A stretch of 64,000 nucleotides of DNA from NCBI GenBank assembly GCA_016720745.1, contig JADKKA010000001.1, positions 248,001-312,000 of the forward strand, in the 5' to 3' direction. The notes beneath the pieces are model-generated. The model was not told where the DNA came from, did not search any database, and saw only the letters and a list, made by a program, of their open reading frames with translations. The position numbers and the translations under genes were made by a program. This DNA comes from Chitinophagaceae bacterium. GTDB lineage: Bacteria > Bacteroidota > Bacteroidia > Chitinophagales > Chitinophagaceae. Below, piece after piece: positions 23,637 through 34,300 of this stretch; positions within the stretch are counted from its first letter, which is position 1; every line of letters begins with the position of its first letter.

Positions 23637-25181
23637 ATGAGATCACTACTTATTACGCTATTGTTCAGCAGTACCTGCCTGGCACAACAGCGCCCCAATA
23701 TCATTTATATCATGAGTGATGACCATGATGCCGATGCGATCAGTGCTTATAACAAACAATTGATACATACACCCAATATTGACAGACTTGCCAAAGAAGG
23801 ACTTTTATTCAAAAAGAATTTTGTCTCCAATTCTATTTGCGGACCCGTCAGGGCCACATTGCTCACCGGACAATTTTCGCACTTAAATGGTGTTAAGGAT
23901 AACCGTACGCGGTTTGATTCATCCCGGCAAACCATGCCGAAAATATTTCAGCAAAATGGTTACCAGACTGCCCTGATCGGCAAATGGCACCTGCACTCCT
24001 ATCCTACGGGTTTTGACTTCTGGAAAATCCTACCGGGACAGGGCTTATATGTGGAACCCCGTTTCATCAATATGCAGGGCGATACCAGTACCTATCATGG
24101 CTATGCCACAGATGTCATTACCGATGAAGCCATTCAATGGATGAACCAGCGCGACCGCAACAAACCCTTTGTGCTTCATATTCATCACAAAGCACCGCAT
24201 CGTTATTTTCTGGCCCCCTTGAAATATATCCAGCAGTATCATGATAAAACATTTCCGGAGCCAGCCACTTTGTATAACGATACCGTTGGCAAAGGCACCG
24301 CCTGGCGACTGCAAACGATGACCATCCTGCGTGATATGAAACTTTGCAGCGACCTGAAAGTAGATCCGGCTTACCTCATGGACAATCCATTATTAAAACC
24401 CGATGCAGCTGAAATCAATTATTACAACGCCATATTCAACCGGATACCAGAACCGGAGAGAAGCAGTATCAAAAAAATTTATGAAGAAAGAGGAAGGATC
24501 CTGCAACAGCAAAAACCATCCGGCAAAGACTTATTGAAATACAAGTACCAATGGTATTTACAGGACTACCTGGCCTGTGTGGCATCAGTGGATGAAAATG
24601 TAGGGCGAGTGCTGGACTACCTGGATCAGCAGAACTTAACCGAAAATACACTGGTGATTTACACCGGTGATCAGGGCATGTACCTGGGAGAGAACGGCTG
24701 GTTTGACAAAAGATGGATGTATGATGTATCCATGAATGCACCACTGCTGATGAGATGGCCCGGAAAAATTAAACCCGGAACCACAACTTCTCAACTCACG
24801 CAATCCATTGACTATGCCCCCAGCATGCTGGATGCAGCCAGTATTCCTGTACCTGATTTTATGCAGGGCATTAGCCTGGTACCTCTGATAAGCGGCAAAC
24901 AGAAAACGCTCAACCGAAAAAATCTGTACTACCATTATTATGAGGACAAAGCAGATCATACAGTGTTGCAACACCTCGGCGTAAGGGGTGAACGATATAA
25001 GCTGATCTACTTTTATACGGTGAATGAATGGGAACTATATGACCTGCAGAAAGATCCGGCTGAACAAAAAAACCTGATCCGCTCCCAACCGCATAGTGCA
25101 GTGCTGATACAAATGAAAAAAGAACTGTCCATTTTAAGGGATTTGTATAAAGATCACGAGCCGGCAGGGGAACTGCAATAA
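23637..25181 (+). CDS. Exported type I sulfatase
   Basis: A 514-residue sulfatase. A signal peptide (LLITLLFSSTCLA) precedes RPNIIYIMSDDHDADA with the metal-binding Asp pair. The active-site motif is SICGPVRATLLTG: Cys68 is the residue converted to formylglycine (CxPxR). Further metal and substrate residues are seen in GKWHLHSYPTGFDFW and NTLVIYTGDQGMYLGENGWF. It probably hydrolyses sulfate esters of polysaccharides in the periplasm. No sulfatase-maturing enzyme or SusCD pair is in the window, so maturation depends on a gene elsewhere. Confidence 0.92.
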   Translation: MRSLLITLLFSSTCLAQQRPNIIYIMSDDHDADAISAYNKQLIHTPNIDRLAKEGLLFKKNFVSNSICGPVRATLLTGQFSHLNGVKDNRTRFDSSRQTMPKIFQQNGYQTALIGKWHLHSYPTGFDFWKILPGQGLYVEPRFINMQGDTSTYHGYATDVITDEAIQWMNQRDRNKPFVLHIHHKAPHRYFLAPLKYIQQYHDKTFPEPATLYNDTVGKGTAWRLQTMTILRDMKLCSDLKVDPAYLMDNPLLKPDAAEINYYNAIFNRIPEPERSSIKKIYEERGRILQQQKPSGKDLLKYKYQWYLQDYLACVASVDENVGRVLDYLDQQNLTENTLVIYTGDQGMYLGENGWFDKRWMYDVSMNAPLLMRWPGKIKPGTTTSQLTQSIDYAPSMLDAASIPVPDFMQGISLVPLISGKQKTLNRKNLYYHYYEDKADHTVLQHLGVRGERYKLIYFYTVNEWELYDLQKDPAEQKNLIRSQPHSAVLIQMKKELSILRDLYKDHEPAGELQ

Positions 25182-25192
25182 TAAATGCCCCG

Positions 25193-25558
25193 TTAGTTTT
25201 CGCTATCCAGGGCCTGCATTTCCCCTTCGGTCAACATCCTTGATTCGATATAGAACCGGACTCCCAAAGGAATTTCGAGGGAGAAGCTACTGCCCCTTCC
25301 GGGTGTTACATGCAGGATGAGTTGTGTATGTTTCCAATAGGTAAACTGATCTGCACTCATATAAAACTGACAGCCCTCTACTTCACCCAGACAAATATCC
25401 GAACCCCCAATCCTGAATTCTCCTTCTTTGAAGCACATGGGCTGACTGCCATCACAGCATCCACCACTTTGATGAAACATCAAAGGGCCATGTTCCTTTT
25501 TCAGCCTTTGGATCAGGGCAGCCGCTTCGCTGGTTACTATTACACGTTGTGGTTTCAT
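25193..25558 (-). CDS. DUF779 protein, aldehyde dehydrogenase partner
   Basis: A 121-residue DUF779 protein with the family motifs FHQSGGCCDGSQPMC, CQFYMSADQF and HVTPGRGSSFSLEIPLGVRF. Members are nearly always found beside NAD-dependent aldehyde dehydrogenases; a cysteine-rich motif suggests metal binding. It is downstream of the aldehyde dehydrogenase, from which a strong hairpin separates it. Confidence 0.9.
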   Translation of the reverse strand: MKPQRVIVTSEAAALIQRLKKEHGPLMFHQSGGCCDGSQPMCFKEGEFRIGGSDICLGEVEGCQFYMSADQFTYWKHTQLILHVTPGRGSSFSLEIPLGVRFYIESRMLTEGEMQALDSEN

Positions 25559-25566
25559 AAAAACAG

Positions 25567-25604
25567 GGCTGTCTCAGAAATTTTAGAATACTTCTGAGAC
25601 AGCC
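25567..25604 (-). terminator. Stem-loop between aldehyde dehydrogenase and DUF779 genes
   Basis: A perfect 13-base stem, GGCTGTCTCAGAA pairing with TTCTGAGACAGCC around a 12-base loop, lies 15 bases after the aldehyde dehydrogenase stop and before the DUF779 start. The minus strand then reads CTGTTTTTATG, where the T run touches the DUF779 start codon. It may act as a partial terminator or mRNA-stability element that makes the second gene less abundant. Confidence 0.6.
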
Positions 25605-25619
25605 GTTTTATTTTAATGA

Positions 25620-27158
25620 TCAAAAGAATCCCAGTTTGTCCTTGCTGTAAGAAATCAGCATGTTTTTAGTCTGCCGGTAATGATTCAGCATCATCTTATG
25701 GGTCTCCCTGCCAAATCCTGATTTCTTATATCCTCCAAAAGGAGCATGTGCCGGATAAGCATGGTAGCAATTCACCCAAACACGTCCCGCCTGAATAGCC
25801 CTGGGTACCTGGTACAATTCATGGGCATCTCTGGTCCAAACGCCAGCTCCTAATCCATAGAGAGAATCATTGGCAATCTCAATGGCTTCTTCCACGGTTT
25901 TAAATGTTGTAACGGATGTAACCGGTCCAAAGATCTCTTCCTGAAAAATGCGCATCTTGTTATGGCCCCTGAAAATAGTGGGTTGAATATAATACCCATG
26001 CTCCAGTCCGCTGTTCTGGTGAAATGCTTCACCACCACAAAGTACTTCGGCACCTTCCTGTTTTCCGATATTGAAATAACTGAGAATCTTCCGGTACTGA
26101 TCCTCCGATGCCTGAGCTCCCATCATTACGGTTCCATCCAGTGGGTTACCCAGCTTAATGGCCTTGGTTCGCTGGATCACACGGTCCATAAATTTGCTGT
26201 AGATCTCTTCCTGCACAAGTATCCGGGAAGGACAGGTGCAAACTTCTCCCTGGTTGAGCGCAAACATCACAGCCCCTTCAATGGCCTTATCAAAAAATGC
26301 ATCGTCTGCATCAGCCACAGATTTAAAGAAGATATTAGGACTCTTACCACCCAGTTCCATGGTAACTGGTATCAGGTTTTCTGAAGCGTATTGCATGATC
26401 AGTCGCCCGGTGGTTGTTTCACCGGTAAAGGCCACTTTATTGATCCTGGGGGAAGAAGCGAGGGGTTTACCGGCTTCAATACCAAAACCGGTTACGATAT
26501 TCAATACACCTTTCGGTAAGATTTTACCAATCAGTTCCATCAGACACATAATACTGGTAGGTGTTTGTTCAGCCGGTTTTACTACGAGGGTACAACCTGC
26601 CGCCAGTGCCGGAGCTATTTTCCAGGCGGCCATTAATAATGGAAAATTCCAGGGGATGATTTGTCCGACCACACCAATCGGTTCATGCAGATTGATACTG
26701 ACCGTTGTTTCATCATGCTCACTCAGGGTGCCCTCTTCACTGCGGATGACTCCGGCAAAATACCTGAAATGATCAACAACCAGCGGAAGATCAGCAGCCC
26801 TGGTTTCCCGGATTGCTTTTCCGTTATCAATGGTCTCCACAATAGCGAGGTACTCCAGGTTGTCTTCAACCACCTGTGCAATTTTTAAAAGCAGGTTACT
26901 TCTGGTGGCCACTGCAGTTTTACTCCAGCCCGGAAAAGCGGCTATCGCTGCATCAATGGCTTTGTCCACATCTTTTGCATTGCCACGGGCCGCATGGGTA
27001 AACACTTTTCCATCGATGGGAGAAACATTCTCAAAGTATTCACCACCCTCGGGAGCTACCCATTCGCCATTGATAAAATGATCATATTTTTCCCGGAAAG
27101 AAGGTCTGGCTGCCACAACAGATTGGGGGGCAGCAGTTGTTACTTTACTCATAGACAA
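25620..27158 (-). CDS. NAD-dependent aldehyde dehydrogenase (ExaC/AldB-like)
   Basis: A 512-residue aldehyde dehydrogenase that oxidises aldehydes such as acetaldehyde to acids. PWNFPLLMAAWKIAPALAAG and KPAEQTPTS form the cofactor site, MELGGKSPNIFF holds the catalytic Glu, and ALNQGEVCTCPSRILVQ holds the catalytic Cys. The C-terminus AYPAHAPFGGYKKSGFGRE is typical of the AldB/ExaC group. The ATG at 27158 or the second Met two codons later could be used. It is divergent from an AraC-family regulator, a common arrangement for this gene, and followed by DUF779. Confidence 0.95.
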   Translation of the reverse strand: MSMSKVTTAAPQSVVAARPSFREKYDHFINGEWVAPEGGEYFENVSPIDGKVFTHAARGNAKDVDKAIDAAIAAFPGWSKTAVATRSNLLLKIAQVVEDNLEYLAIVETIDNGKAIRETRAADLPLVVDHFRYFAGVIRSEEGTLSEHDETTVSINLHEPIGVVGQIIPWNFPLLMAAWKIAPALAAGCTLVVKPAEQTPTSIMCLMELIGKILPKGVLNIVTGFGIEAGKPLASSPRINKVAFTGETTTGRLIMQYASENLIPVTMELGGKSPNIFFKSVADADDAFFDKAIEGAVMFALNQGEVCTCPSRILVQEEIYSKFMDRVIQRTKAIKLGNPLDGTVMMGAQASEDQYRKILSYFNIGKQEGAEVLCGGEAFHQNSGLEHGYYIQPTIFRGHNKMRIFQEEIFGPVTSVTTFKTVEEAIEIANDSLYGLGAGVWTRDAHELYQVPRAIQAGRVWVNCYHAYPAHAPFGGYKKSGFGRETHKMMLNHYRQTKNMLISYSKDKLGFF

Positions 27159-27218
27159 GCATTTTTTTCGTTAAATAATAAGCCAACTTCCCTCTTTCCC
27201 CGGTTGTTTTAGGTCAAT

Positions 27219-27247
27219 TTTGTACTTTTTTATAGCACAATTGTACC
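27219..27247. promoter_or_regulatory. Candidate operator: two TTGTAC half-sites 21 bases apart
   Basis: In the 143-base divergent region TTGTAC occurs at 27220 and 27241, in the same orientation and two helical turns apart, each preceded by an A/T-rich stretch. AraC-family activators bind such direct repeats. The spacing supports but does not prove that this is the site for the adjacent regulator. Confidence 0.35.
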
Positions 27248-27301
27248 CGAATCATTTGGCCGCTAATCTGATTTTACTATTATTGGTGCTGATTAACGAT
27301 T

Positions 27302-28225
27302 ATGCCTGCCAGGAATTACCTGCATAAAATTGAACTGACTCATCCCAAATACCTGCAAACTCTGGTAGAAAACCGGCGTGTGTTTAACCTGCAGAACTGT
27401 GAACTCAATGTGTTTGAGAGTTATCAGGAGACCTACCGGGTGCCACTTACCTTTTCTGATTTTGTGATCACCAGCATGGTTCGCGGGAAGAAAGTGATGC
27501 ATCTTTTCGACCAACCGGCTTTCAATTACCTGCCCGGTGAAACAGTAATCGTACCAGCGGATGAAACCATGGTGATAGATTTTCCTGAGGCCAGGATCGA
27601 CAACCCCACTCAGTGTATTGCACTTGCCGTGGATGCGAAGTATATCAACAGCACTTTGAATTACCTTAATGATTATTACAACAGTGACCCGGACAGGCAG
27701 CATCACTGGAAGCTGCAGTTCAATCAATACCATTTTGATAATGATACAGAGGTAACCGATCTGATCAATAAGCTGATCCGGGTCTGCAGCAGTGGAGAGA
27801 AAGCCAAAAACATTTATGCCGACCTCAACCTGAAAGAATTACTGATCCGTTTATTGCAAAGCCAGCATCTCAAACAGGTTAGTCAGGAAGCAGCCGATAA
27901 AAACAATCACAGCAGATTACATTATATCCTTCATTTTATTCAGCAAAACCTCACCGATAAAATAGCTGTGGATGCCCTTAGCCGGAAAGCTTATATGAGC
28001 CGCAATGAATTTTATCGCTGGTTCAGGGAACAATTCGGCGTGAGTCCGCTGGAATATATCAACAGGGAAAGGATCAAACTGGCCAAACAACTGATGGCAG
28101 ATCAAAAGAACAGCATTACCCAGGTTAGTCACCAATGTGGCTTTGCCGATGTAAATTATTTTGTAAGGCTGTTTAAAAAAGCCGAAGGCATCACCCCCGG
28201 CAGTTACCGGGCCTGTATCCAATAA
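27302..28225 (+). CDS. AraC-family transcriptional regulator
   Basis: A 307-residue regulator. The first ~190 residues form a sensory domain of the AraC_binding_1 type (FNLQNCELNVFESYQETYRVP, LPGETVIVPADETMVIDFPEA). The last ~100 residues hold two helix-turn-helix motifs (IAVDALSRKAYMSRNEFYRW and ITQVSHQCGFADVNYFVRLF), closing with the family end KKAEGITPGSYRA. It is divergent from the aldehyde dehydrogenase and is the likely activator of that gene. Confidence 0.93.
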   Translation: MPARNYLHKIELTHPKYLQTLVENRRVFNLQNCELNVFESYQETYRVPLTFSDFVITSMVRGKKVMHLFDQPAFNYLPGETVIVPADETMVIDFPEARIDNPTQCIALAVDAKYINSTLNYLNDYYNSDPDRQHHWKLQFNQYHFDNDTEVTDLINKLIRVCSSGEKAKNIYADLNLKELLIRLLQSQHLKQVSQEAADKNNHSRLHYILHFIQQNLTDKIAVDALSRKAYMSRNEFYRWFREQFGVSPLEYINRERIKLAKQLMADQKNSITQVSHQCGFADVNYFVRLFKKAEGITPGSYRACIQ

Positions 28226-28240
28226 AAATTAATCAGTGTT

Positions 28241-29056
28241 TTACTGGTATTTGGACAAGAGACTGAATATAATTTTCCGGTCTGTTTCATTCAATACCCT
28301 GCTGGTATCTTTTGGCACAAAGTGTATTTTATAAGACTGGATGGCAATTTCCGGTTTTGCGGTATTATATCCAATCATTTTTAAAGCATATATCGCATTA
28401 AAATCTGCGGGTACTGTTACACCGGTCGTATCGTACCAGTGACCAAAACCCTTGGCAGCAAGCAACTGCCAGTTGAAATAACGGCTGGGATCCACTTTGC
28501 GGCCCGGGGCCCAGTCGAGATGACCAATGAAATTAGAAGTGGGAATATTATAGGCTTTTTTCAGTCGTTCCAGTAATTGAACCAGACTGTTCATCAGGGC
28601 ATCGGAAAAGGGTTCACTTCCATTATTATCCAGTTCAATACCGATACTGCAGCTATTCATATCGGTAATGCTTCCCCATCTGCCCACACCGGCATGGTGG
28701 GCACGCAGCAAATCATTCAGCATATGATGCACGGTGCCATCCCGGCTCACCACGTAATGGGAGCTAACCTGTGTACGGGGAAGGGTAAAAGTGCGGATAG
28801 TCTCCTCCTCTCCGTTCTGTGCCGTATGATGGATGATTACATAATTCGGTTTGCGCATGGAAAAATTGGTGGTGCCTGCCCAATCAGCACCGTATTTCAA
28901 TCCTGCTGAATCCCGTACCGGGTATTCGCGGAGGATTTTTGCATATTCCTTTACCTGTTGTTTATATACTTTGTTGGTAGCAGCATGCTTTGACTCCTTA
29001 CAGCTATACAGTAAGCTGGTCACAACAAATAATAAAAGGAGGGAAATATTTTTCAT
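28241..29056 (-). CDS. N-acetylmuramoyl-L-alanine amidase lipoprotein (Amidase_2)
   Basis: A 271-residue zinc amidase that cuts the bond between MurNAc and the stem peptide. A lipoprotein signal (LLLLFVVTSLLYSC) places it on a membrane facing the periplasm. The Amidase_2/AmpD fold shows YVIIHHTAQN (zinc His), VSSHYVVSRDGTVHHML, HAGVGRWGSITDMNSCSIGIELDN, and IGHLDWAPGRKVDPSRYFNW with the last zinc ligands. It has a paralogue directly upstream (41 bases away), implying tandem duplication. With the AmgK-like and MurU genes nearby it suggests peptidoglycan recycling. Confidence 0.93.
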   Translation of the reverse strand: MKNISLLLLFVVTSLLYSCKESKHAATNKVYKQQVKEYAKILREYPVRDSAGLKYGADWAGTTNFSMRKPNYVIIHHTAQNGEEETIRTFTLPRTQVSSHYVVSRDGTVHHMLNDLLRAHHAGVGRWGSITDMNSCSIGIELDNNGSEPFSDALMNSLVQLLERLKKAYNIPTSNFIGHLDWAPGRKVDPSRYFNWQLLAAKGFGHWYDTTGVTVPADFNAIYALKMIGYNTAKPEIAIQSYKIHFVPKDTSRVLNETDRKIIFSLLSKYQ

Positions 29057-29096
29057 CCGGTAAAGTTACCAGAATCAGGCACAATCTGTAAATGGC

Positions 29097-30065
29097 TTAT
29101 TCAAATTTGCGGTAGAGCACAAAGATGATCTTGCGAACAGCGGCATTCATCGTTCCGTTATTTTCACTCATGAAATGCCTTTTGAAAGCAATAAGTGCAG
29201 ATGCAGGATAAGAGATATCATAGCCGATAATGCGTAAACCCATCAGGTAGTCGAAGTTATCAGGTACCTGTACCCCGGTGGTATCATCCCACCAGTGTCC
29301 ATATCCTTTTTCACTCATGAGTTTCCAGGGGAATTTGGAACTGGGATCTCCTTTACGGGTAGGAGCAATATCACCATGTCCGATAAAATTGGCTGCAGGA
29401 ATTTTATAGGCTGCTTTGAGTCTTTCAAGTAATACAGCCAGGCTGCTGATTTGTTCGTCTGTAAAAGCCTCGAATCCGTTATTGACGATTTCGATGCCAA
29501 TGCTGCTCGAATTCAGGTCGGTATTATTTCCCCATTTGCTTTCACCGGCATGGTGTGAGCGGAGCAGATCATTGAGCATATGGTGAACCGTTCCATCTTT
29601 ACAAATCACATAATGTGCACTGGCTTCTCTTCCACCGGTGCGGGTGAATTCGCGCAGGGTTTCATCACAACTGTTATTGGCGGTATGATGGATGATCACA
29701 TAATTGGGTCTTCTTAATCCCATATTGGGCGTTCCCACCCATTCCTCAGCATAAGTTAATCCGGCAGAGTCAACCAGGGGATAACGGAATAATACTTTGG
29801 AAAGAGAATCTACCATATTTGCATATAACTGATTCGACCGGCCATATTTGGCCATAACAGAACCAGCACCACCGCTAACGGGCTTTTCTTCAGTGGCATC
29901 CAGAGAATCTTTCCCCGGAACGGAATTAGACTTCAGCAGGTAGTCCTTATTACTTGTATTTCCTCCATTATCCTTGGGCTGGGCCTGTACGGCCAGTATT
30001 GTGCCCTGGATCAGGATGGACAGAACAATGGTTTTCAATACCTGATGAGTGGTAGTCACCTGCAT
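29097..30065 (-). CDS. N-acetylmuramoyl-L-alanine amidase (Amidase_2), secreted paralogue
   Basis: A 322-residue paralogue of the next gene downstream. The N-terminus has a signal peptide (IVLSILIQGTILAVQA) without a lipobox and a ~50-residue linker. The amidase domain repeats the motifs YVIIHHTANNS, ASAHYVICKDGTVHHML, HAGESKWGNNTDLNSSSIGIEI, and GHGDIAPTRKGDPSSKFPW. It lies 18 bases downstream of the DEAD-box helicase gene on the same strand. Difference in anchoring (soluble against lipoprotein) may divide the work between periplasm and membrane surface. Confidence 0.92.
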   Translation of the reverse strand: MQVTTTHQVLKTIVLSILIQGTILAVQAQPKDNGGNTSNKDYLLKSNSVPGKDSLDATEEKPVSGGAGSVMAKYGRSNQLYANMVDSLSKVLFRYPLVDSAGLTYAEEWVGTPNMGLRRPNYVIIHHTANNSCDETLREFTRTGGREASAHYVICKDGTVHHMLNDLLRSHHAGESKWGNNTDLNSSSIGIEIVNNGFEAFTDEQISSLAVLLERLKAAYKIPAANFIGHGDIAPTRKGDPSSKFPWKLMSEKGYGHWWDDTTGVQVPDNFDYLMGLRIIGYDISYPASALIAFKRHFMSENNGTMNAAVRKIIFVLYRKFE

Positions 30066-30082
30066 TCTTAAAATTAATTCTT

Positions 30083-31337
30083 TTATTTTTTCCGACTGTT
30101 AGAAGAACGATAAAATCGTCCTTTTGGTCTGTTTCCGCTGCTTTTTTGGCGGGGATGATAGGCCGGTGCTGGCCCTAATTCAGCCGGTATCACGGCTTTA
30201 TCTATTTCTTTTTCGATCAGCCTTTCAATGGCTGCGAATTTATTTTGTTCTTTTTCACTTACCAGGGTAAAAGCCACCCCATCTGCTTCGGCACGGGCCG
30301 TACGACCAATCCGGTGTACATAATCTTCCCCATCACCCGGTACATCATAATTAATCACCAGGTCAATGGTATCAATATCAATACCCCGGCTCAGGATATC
30401 AGTGGCGACCAGCAGGGGGATACGTCCGCTGGTGAATGCACTTAATACACTTTCTCTTTGTGACTGTTCCAGGTCGCTATGGATTTCCTCCAGCGTAAAA
30501 CCGGCCTGTTTCAGTTCACGGCGGAGCTGTTTAACGGTTTGTTTCTTGCTGCAAAAAACAAGCGCGTTTTTATAAGGTGTATTATTCAGAATCCACTTCA
30601 TCAGTGGCAGTTTCTGCGGTTCATAAATCACAAAGGCCTTCTGCACCACTTTCTCCGGTGGTTTGGAGATTGCGATATTAATTTCTGCGGGGTGGTGGAG
30701 GAATTTTTTTCGCCAGTTGCCGGATTTTATCGGGCATGGTGGCAGAGAAAAGCAGGTTTTGCCTTTTTTCAGGCAATGCCTTGATGATTTTGCTGATATC
30801 ATCCTGGAATCCCATATCGAGCATACGGTCTGCTTCGTCCAGTACCAGGAACTGCAGCCCCTTCATATTGACATATCCCATATTCAAATGGGCGATCATT
30901 CTGCCGGGTGTACAAACAATTATATCGGCGCCATTCTGCAAGGCTTTTTTCTCGGCTACAAAATTATCACCCCCGCTTCCGCCATAAATTGCGATGGAAC
31001 TGAGATGGGTAAAGTAAGAAAGGCCTTCAATATGCTGGGAAATCTGAATAGCAAGTTCACGGGTGGGCACCACAATCAGGGCACCGGTATGTCCGTCTAC
31101 ATGATTTTTCAGCAGGCGGTTCATCACTGGCAGTAAAAAAGCGGCTGTTTTACCGGTTCCGGTCTGTGCAGAAGCAATCACATCCCTTCCTTCCAGAATG
31201 GGTGGAATCACCTGTTCCTGAACGGGGGTGGCGGTTTCATAGTTGGACGCTTCAATGCCTTCTAAGACTTCGGGTAAAAAATTGAATTCGGTAAATCTCA
31301 AGTCGGGTTGTTTTTTGGAAAGTAGCGAAGGTAGCAT
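30083..31337 (-). CDS. DEAD-box RNA helicase, RhlE-like (frameshifted)
   Basis: ATP-dependent RNA helicase. The first part (31337-30678) has the Q motif TATPVQEQVIPPILEGRD, Walker A AQTGTGKTAAF, PTRELAIQ, VLDEADRMLDMGF (DEAD) and LFSATMP (SAT). The second part has VFCSKKQTVKQL, ATDILSRGIDIDTIDLVINY and the motif VI HRIGRTARAE. They are in different frames; the switch falls at a run of seven As (plus-strand Ts 30704-30710), and six would give AKKFLHHPAEIN and a 417-residue protein of normal RhlE size with a basic tail. Homopolymer error is therefore more likely than inactivation. The gene heads the amidase pair. Confidence 0.9.
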
Positions 31338-31352
31338 TTGAAAAAGGAATCC

Positions 31353-34300
31353 CTACATATTCCTCCTGTACTGCCCTCCTACCTCATATAATGCATGGGT
31401 AATCTGTCCCAGTGAACAATACTTCACCGTTTCCATCAGGGTGGCAAAAAGATTACCATTTTGAATGGCTACCTTTCTGAGCTCCTGTAAAGCAGTCTCC
31501 GCTTTTCCTTCATTTCGCTTCCAGAATAATTCAAGATTGGTGATCTGCAGCTCTTTTTCTTCTTCCGTACTGCGAATCACTTCTGCCGGTACAATCGTGG
31601 GGGAACCCTGTTTATTCAGGAAGGTATTCACACCTACAATCGGGTATTCACCCGTATGTTTCTGGTGTTCATAATAGAGACTTTCTTCCTGAATTTTATT
31701 GCGCTGGTACATTCTTTCCATAGCACCGAGTACACCTCCTCTTTCGGTCAGGCGGTCAAATTCTGTTAATACTGCTTCTTCCACCAGGTTAGTGAGTTCT
31801 TCAATGGCAAAGGAACCCTGTATAAAATTCTCTGAACGGGCAGATCCCAGTTCGCGGTTGATGATCAGCTGAATGGCCATGGCTCTTCGCACGCTTTCTT
31901 CTGTTGGCGTGGTAATCGCTTCATCGTAGGCATTGGTGTGAAGAGAATTGCAATTGTCATAGATCGCATACAAAGCCTGCAAAGTGGTCCGGATATCATT
32001 GAAATCGATTTCCTGTGCATGCAGACTACGGCCTGAAGTCTGAATATGGTACTTCAGCATCTGGCTGCGCTTATTAGCCTTGTATTTATATTTCATGGCC
32101 TTGGCCCAGATCCTGCGGGCGACTCTTCCGATCACACTGTATTCCGGATCCATGCCGTTGCTGAAGAAGAAAGAAAGATTGGGTGCAAAATCGTCAATAT
32201 TCATTCCCCGGCTCAGGTAATACTCTACATAGGTAAATCCGTTGGCCAGTGTAAAAGCCAACTGCGTAATGGGATTGGCTCCGGCTTCGGCAATATGATA
32301 ACCACTGATGGAGACAGAATAAAAATTGCGGACCTTGTTCTGAATAAAATACTCCTGTACATCTCCCATCAGTTTCAATGCAAATTCAGTAGAAAAGATA
32401 CAGGTGTTTTGTGCCTGATCTTCTTTAAGGATATCAGCTTGTACCGTTCCTCTTACCTGTTGAAGAGCAGCTTCCTTGCATTGCTGGTAGATATCCGCCG
32501 GCAATACTTCGTCTCCGCTCAAACCCAGGAGTTTTAGTCCGAGTCCGTTATTACCAAGCGGCAATGTATCGGGAGAAGATGTATTATTATATACCGGCCT
32601 TTTCCCATCGGGGAATTTTTTGTTTAGTGCCGCTTCCACCAGCGACCACTGGTTATTGGCTTCGATCCATTTTTCACATTGCTGATCAATAGCGGCATTC
32701 ATGAAAAAAGCCAGCAGCATCGGGGCCGGACCATTGATGGTCATGGATACGGATGTTCTCGGATCACAGAGATCAAAACCACTGTATAATTTCTTGGCAT
32801 CATCCACGGTGGCAATGCTCACGCCACTGTTACCAACTTTTCCAAAAATATCGGGGCGATGTCCCGGGTCCTCTCCGTATAAAGTCACACTGTCAAAGGC
32901 CGTTGATAATCTTTTAGCCGGCTGATCCACACTAACGTAATGGAAACGTTTATTGGTTCTTTCAGGACCGCCTTCTCCGGCAAACATCCGGGTAGGATCC
33001 TCTCCCTCTCTTTTCAGCGGGAACACACCGGCTGTAAAAGGAAAATGACCAGGCACGTTTTCCTGGGCCTGCCATTGCAGCAGATCACCCCAATCGCGGT
33101 ATTTGGGTAACACCACTTTGGGGATACGGCTTCCACTTAAACTTTTACTCGTCATGGGTTGCCGGATCACTTTATCCCTTACCGTATATTCATAAAAATC
33201 TTTCTGGTACTCTGCCTGTTTCTCCGGCCAGTTGGTGATTAATTTACGGCTCACCGGTGTTAATTGCTCCTGGTAAAACAGCATCTTTTTATCCAGTTCT
33301 TCCAAAAGAGATGCATCAGCTTTTGCTGCCTGCATTACTTCTTTTACACCATTGAGTTTGTATATAATTGATGCAATTGCCGCCTGTTCTTTTACCAATT
33401 GATCATAATTCCGGTTATTCTCCGAAATCTCTGACAAATAGCGCACCCTTCCAGGGAGGATGACGGCCTGAGAGACTTTGGCTGTTTCTGCAAAATGAAA
33501 TTCTCCAAAACTGATACCGGTCTTAGTACTGACTTTTTGCAGCATGCACTCAAACAAGTGATTCACACCATCATCATTGAACTTGCTGGCCATGGTACCG
33601 ATGATGGGCAGGTCTTCATCTTTGGCGGTAAACAGCTGGTGGTTCCTTTTATATTGTTTACGCACATCGGCCAGTGCATCCAGTGCGCCTGCTTTATCAA
33701 ACTTATTGATGCAAACCAGATCAGCATAATCCAGCATATTGATCTTCTCCAGTTGTGAGGCAGCTCCGTATTCAGGAGTCATCACATACATACTCACATC
33801 ACAATAGTCGAGGATACTGGCATCGCTTTGTCCCACCCCGGCTGATTCCAGGATCACAAAATCATAACCGGCCGACTTACAGATATCAATCGCTTCCTGA
33901 ACCGCGGCGCTCAATGCGGTATTATCATCCCTTGTGGCCAGGCTGCGCATATAGGCCCTGGGGTGGTTGATGGAATTCATCCGGATCCGGTCGCCCAACA
34001 GGGCACCTCCGGTTTTCTTTTTGGATGGATCCACGGAAATGACAGCGATGGTTTTTTCCGTGAAGTTTTGGAGAAAGCGGCGAACAATTTCATCGGTAAC
34101 AGATGATTTACCCGCCCCGCCGGTTCCGGTAATACCCAAAACAGGGATCCTGGTTTCCTTGTTATCGGCTTCAGTTTTAGACGGACCAGGGGAAATATTA
34201 TTCTCCGCATTCGTAATCAGCCGGGCGATTTTCCGTACATCTTTTACTTCGCCGAGTTGCAAGGGAGTGCTGTACTCAGCCTGCCCGTTCAGGGTGATAT

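Noticed and set aside
26236..26772. 178-residue plus-strand frame opposite the aldehyde dehydrogenase
   Set aside because: Antisense to a clear enzyme gene; no family features.
30663..31136. 157-residue plus-strand frame opposite the helicase
   Set aside because: Antisense to helicase motifs and not recognisable.
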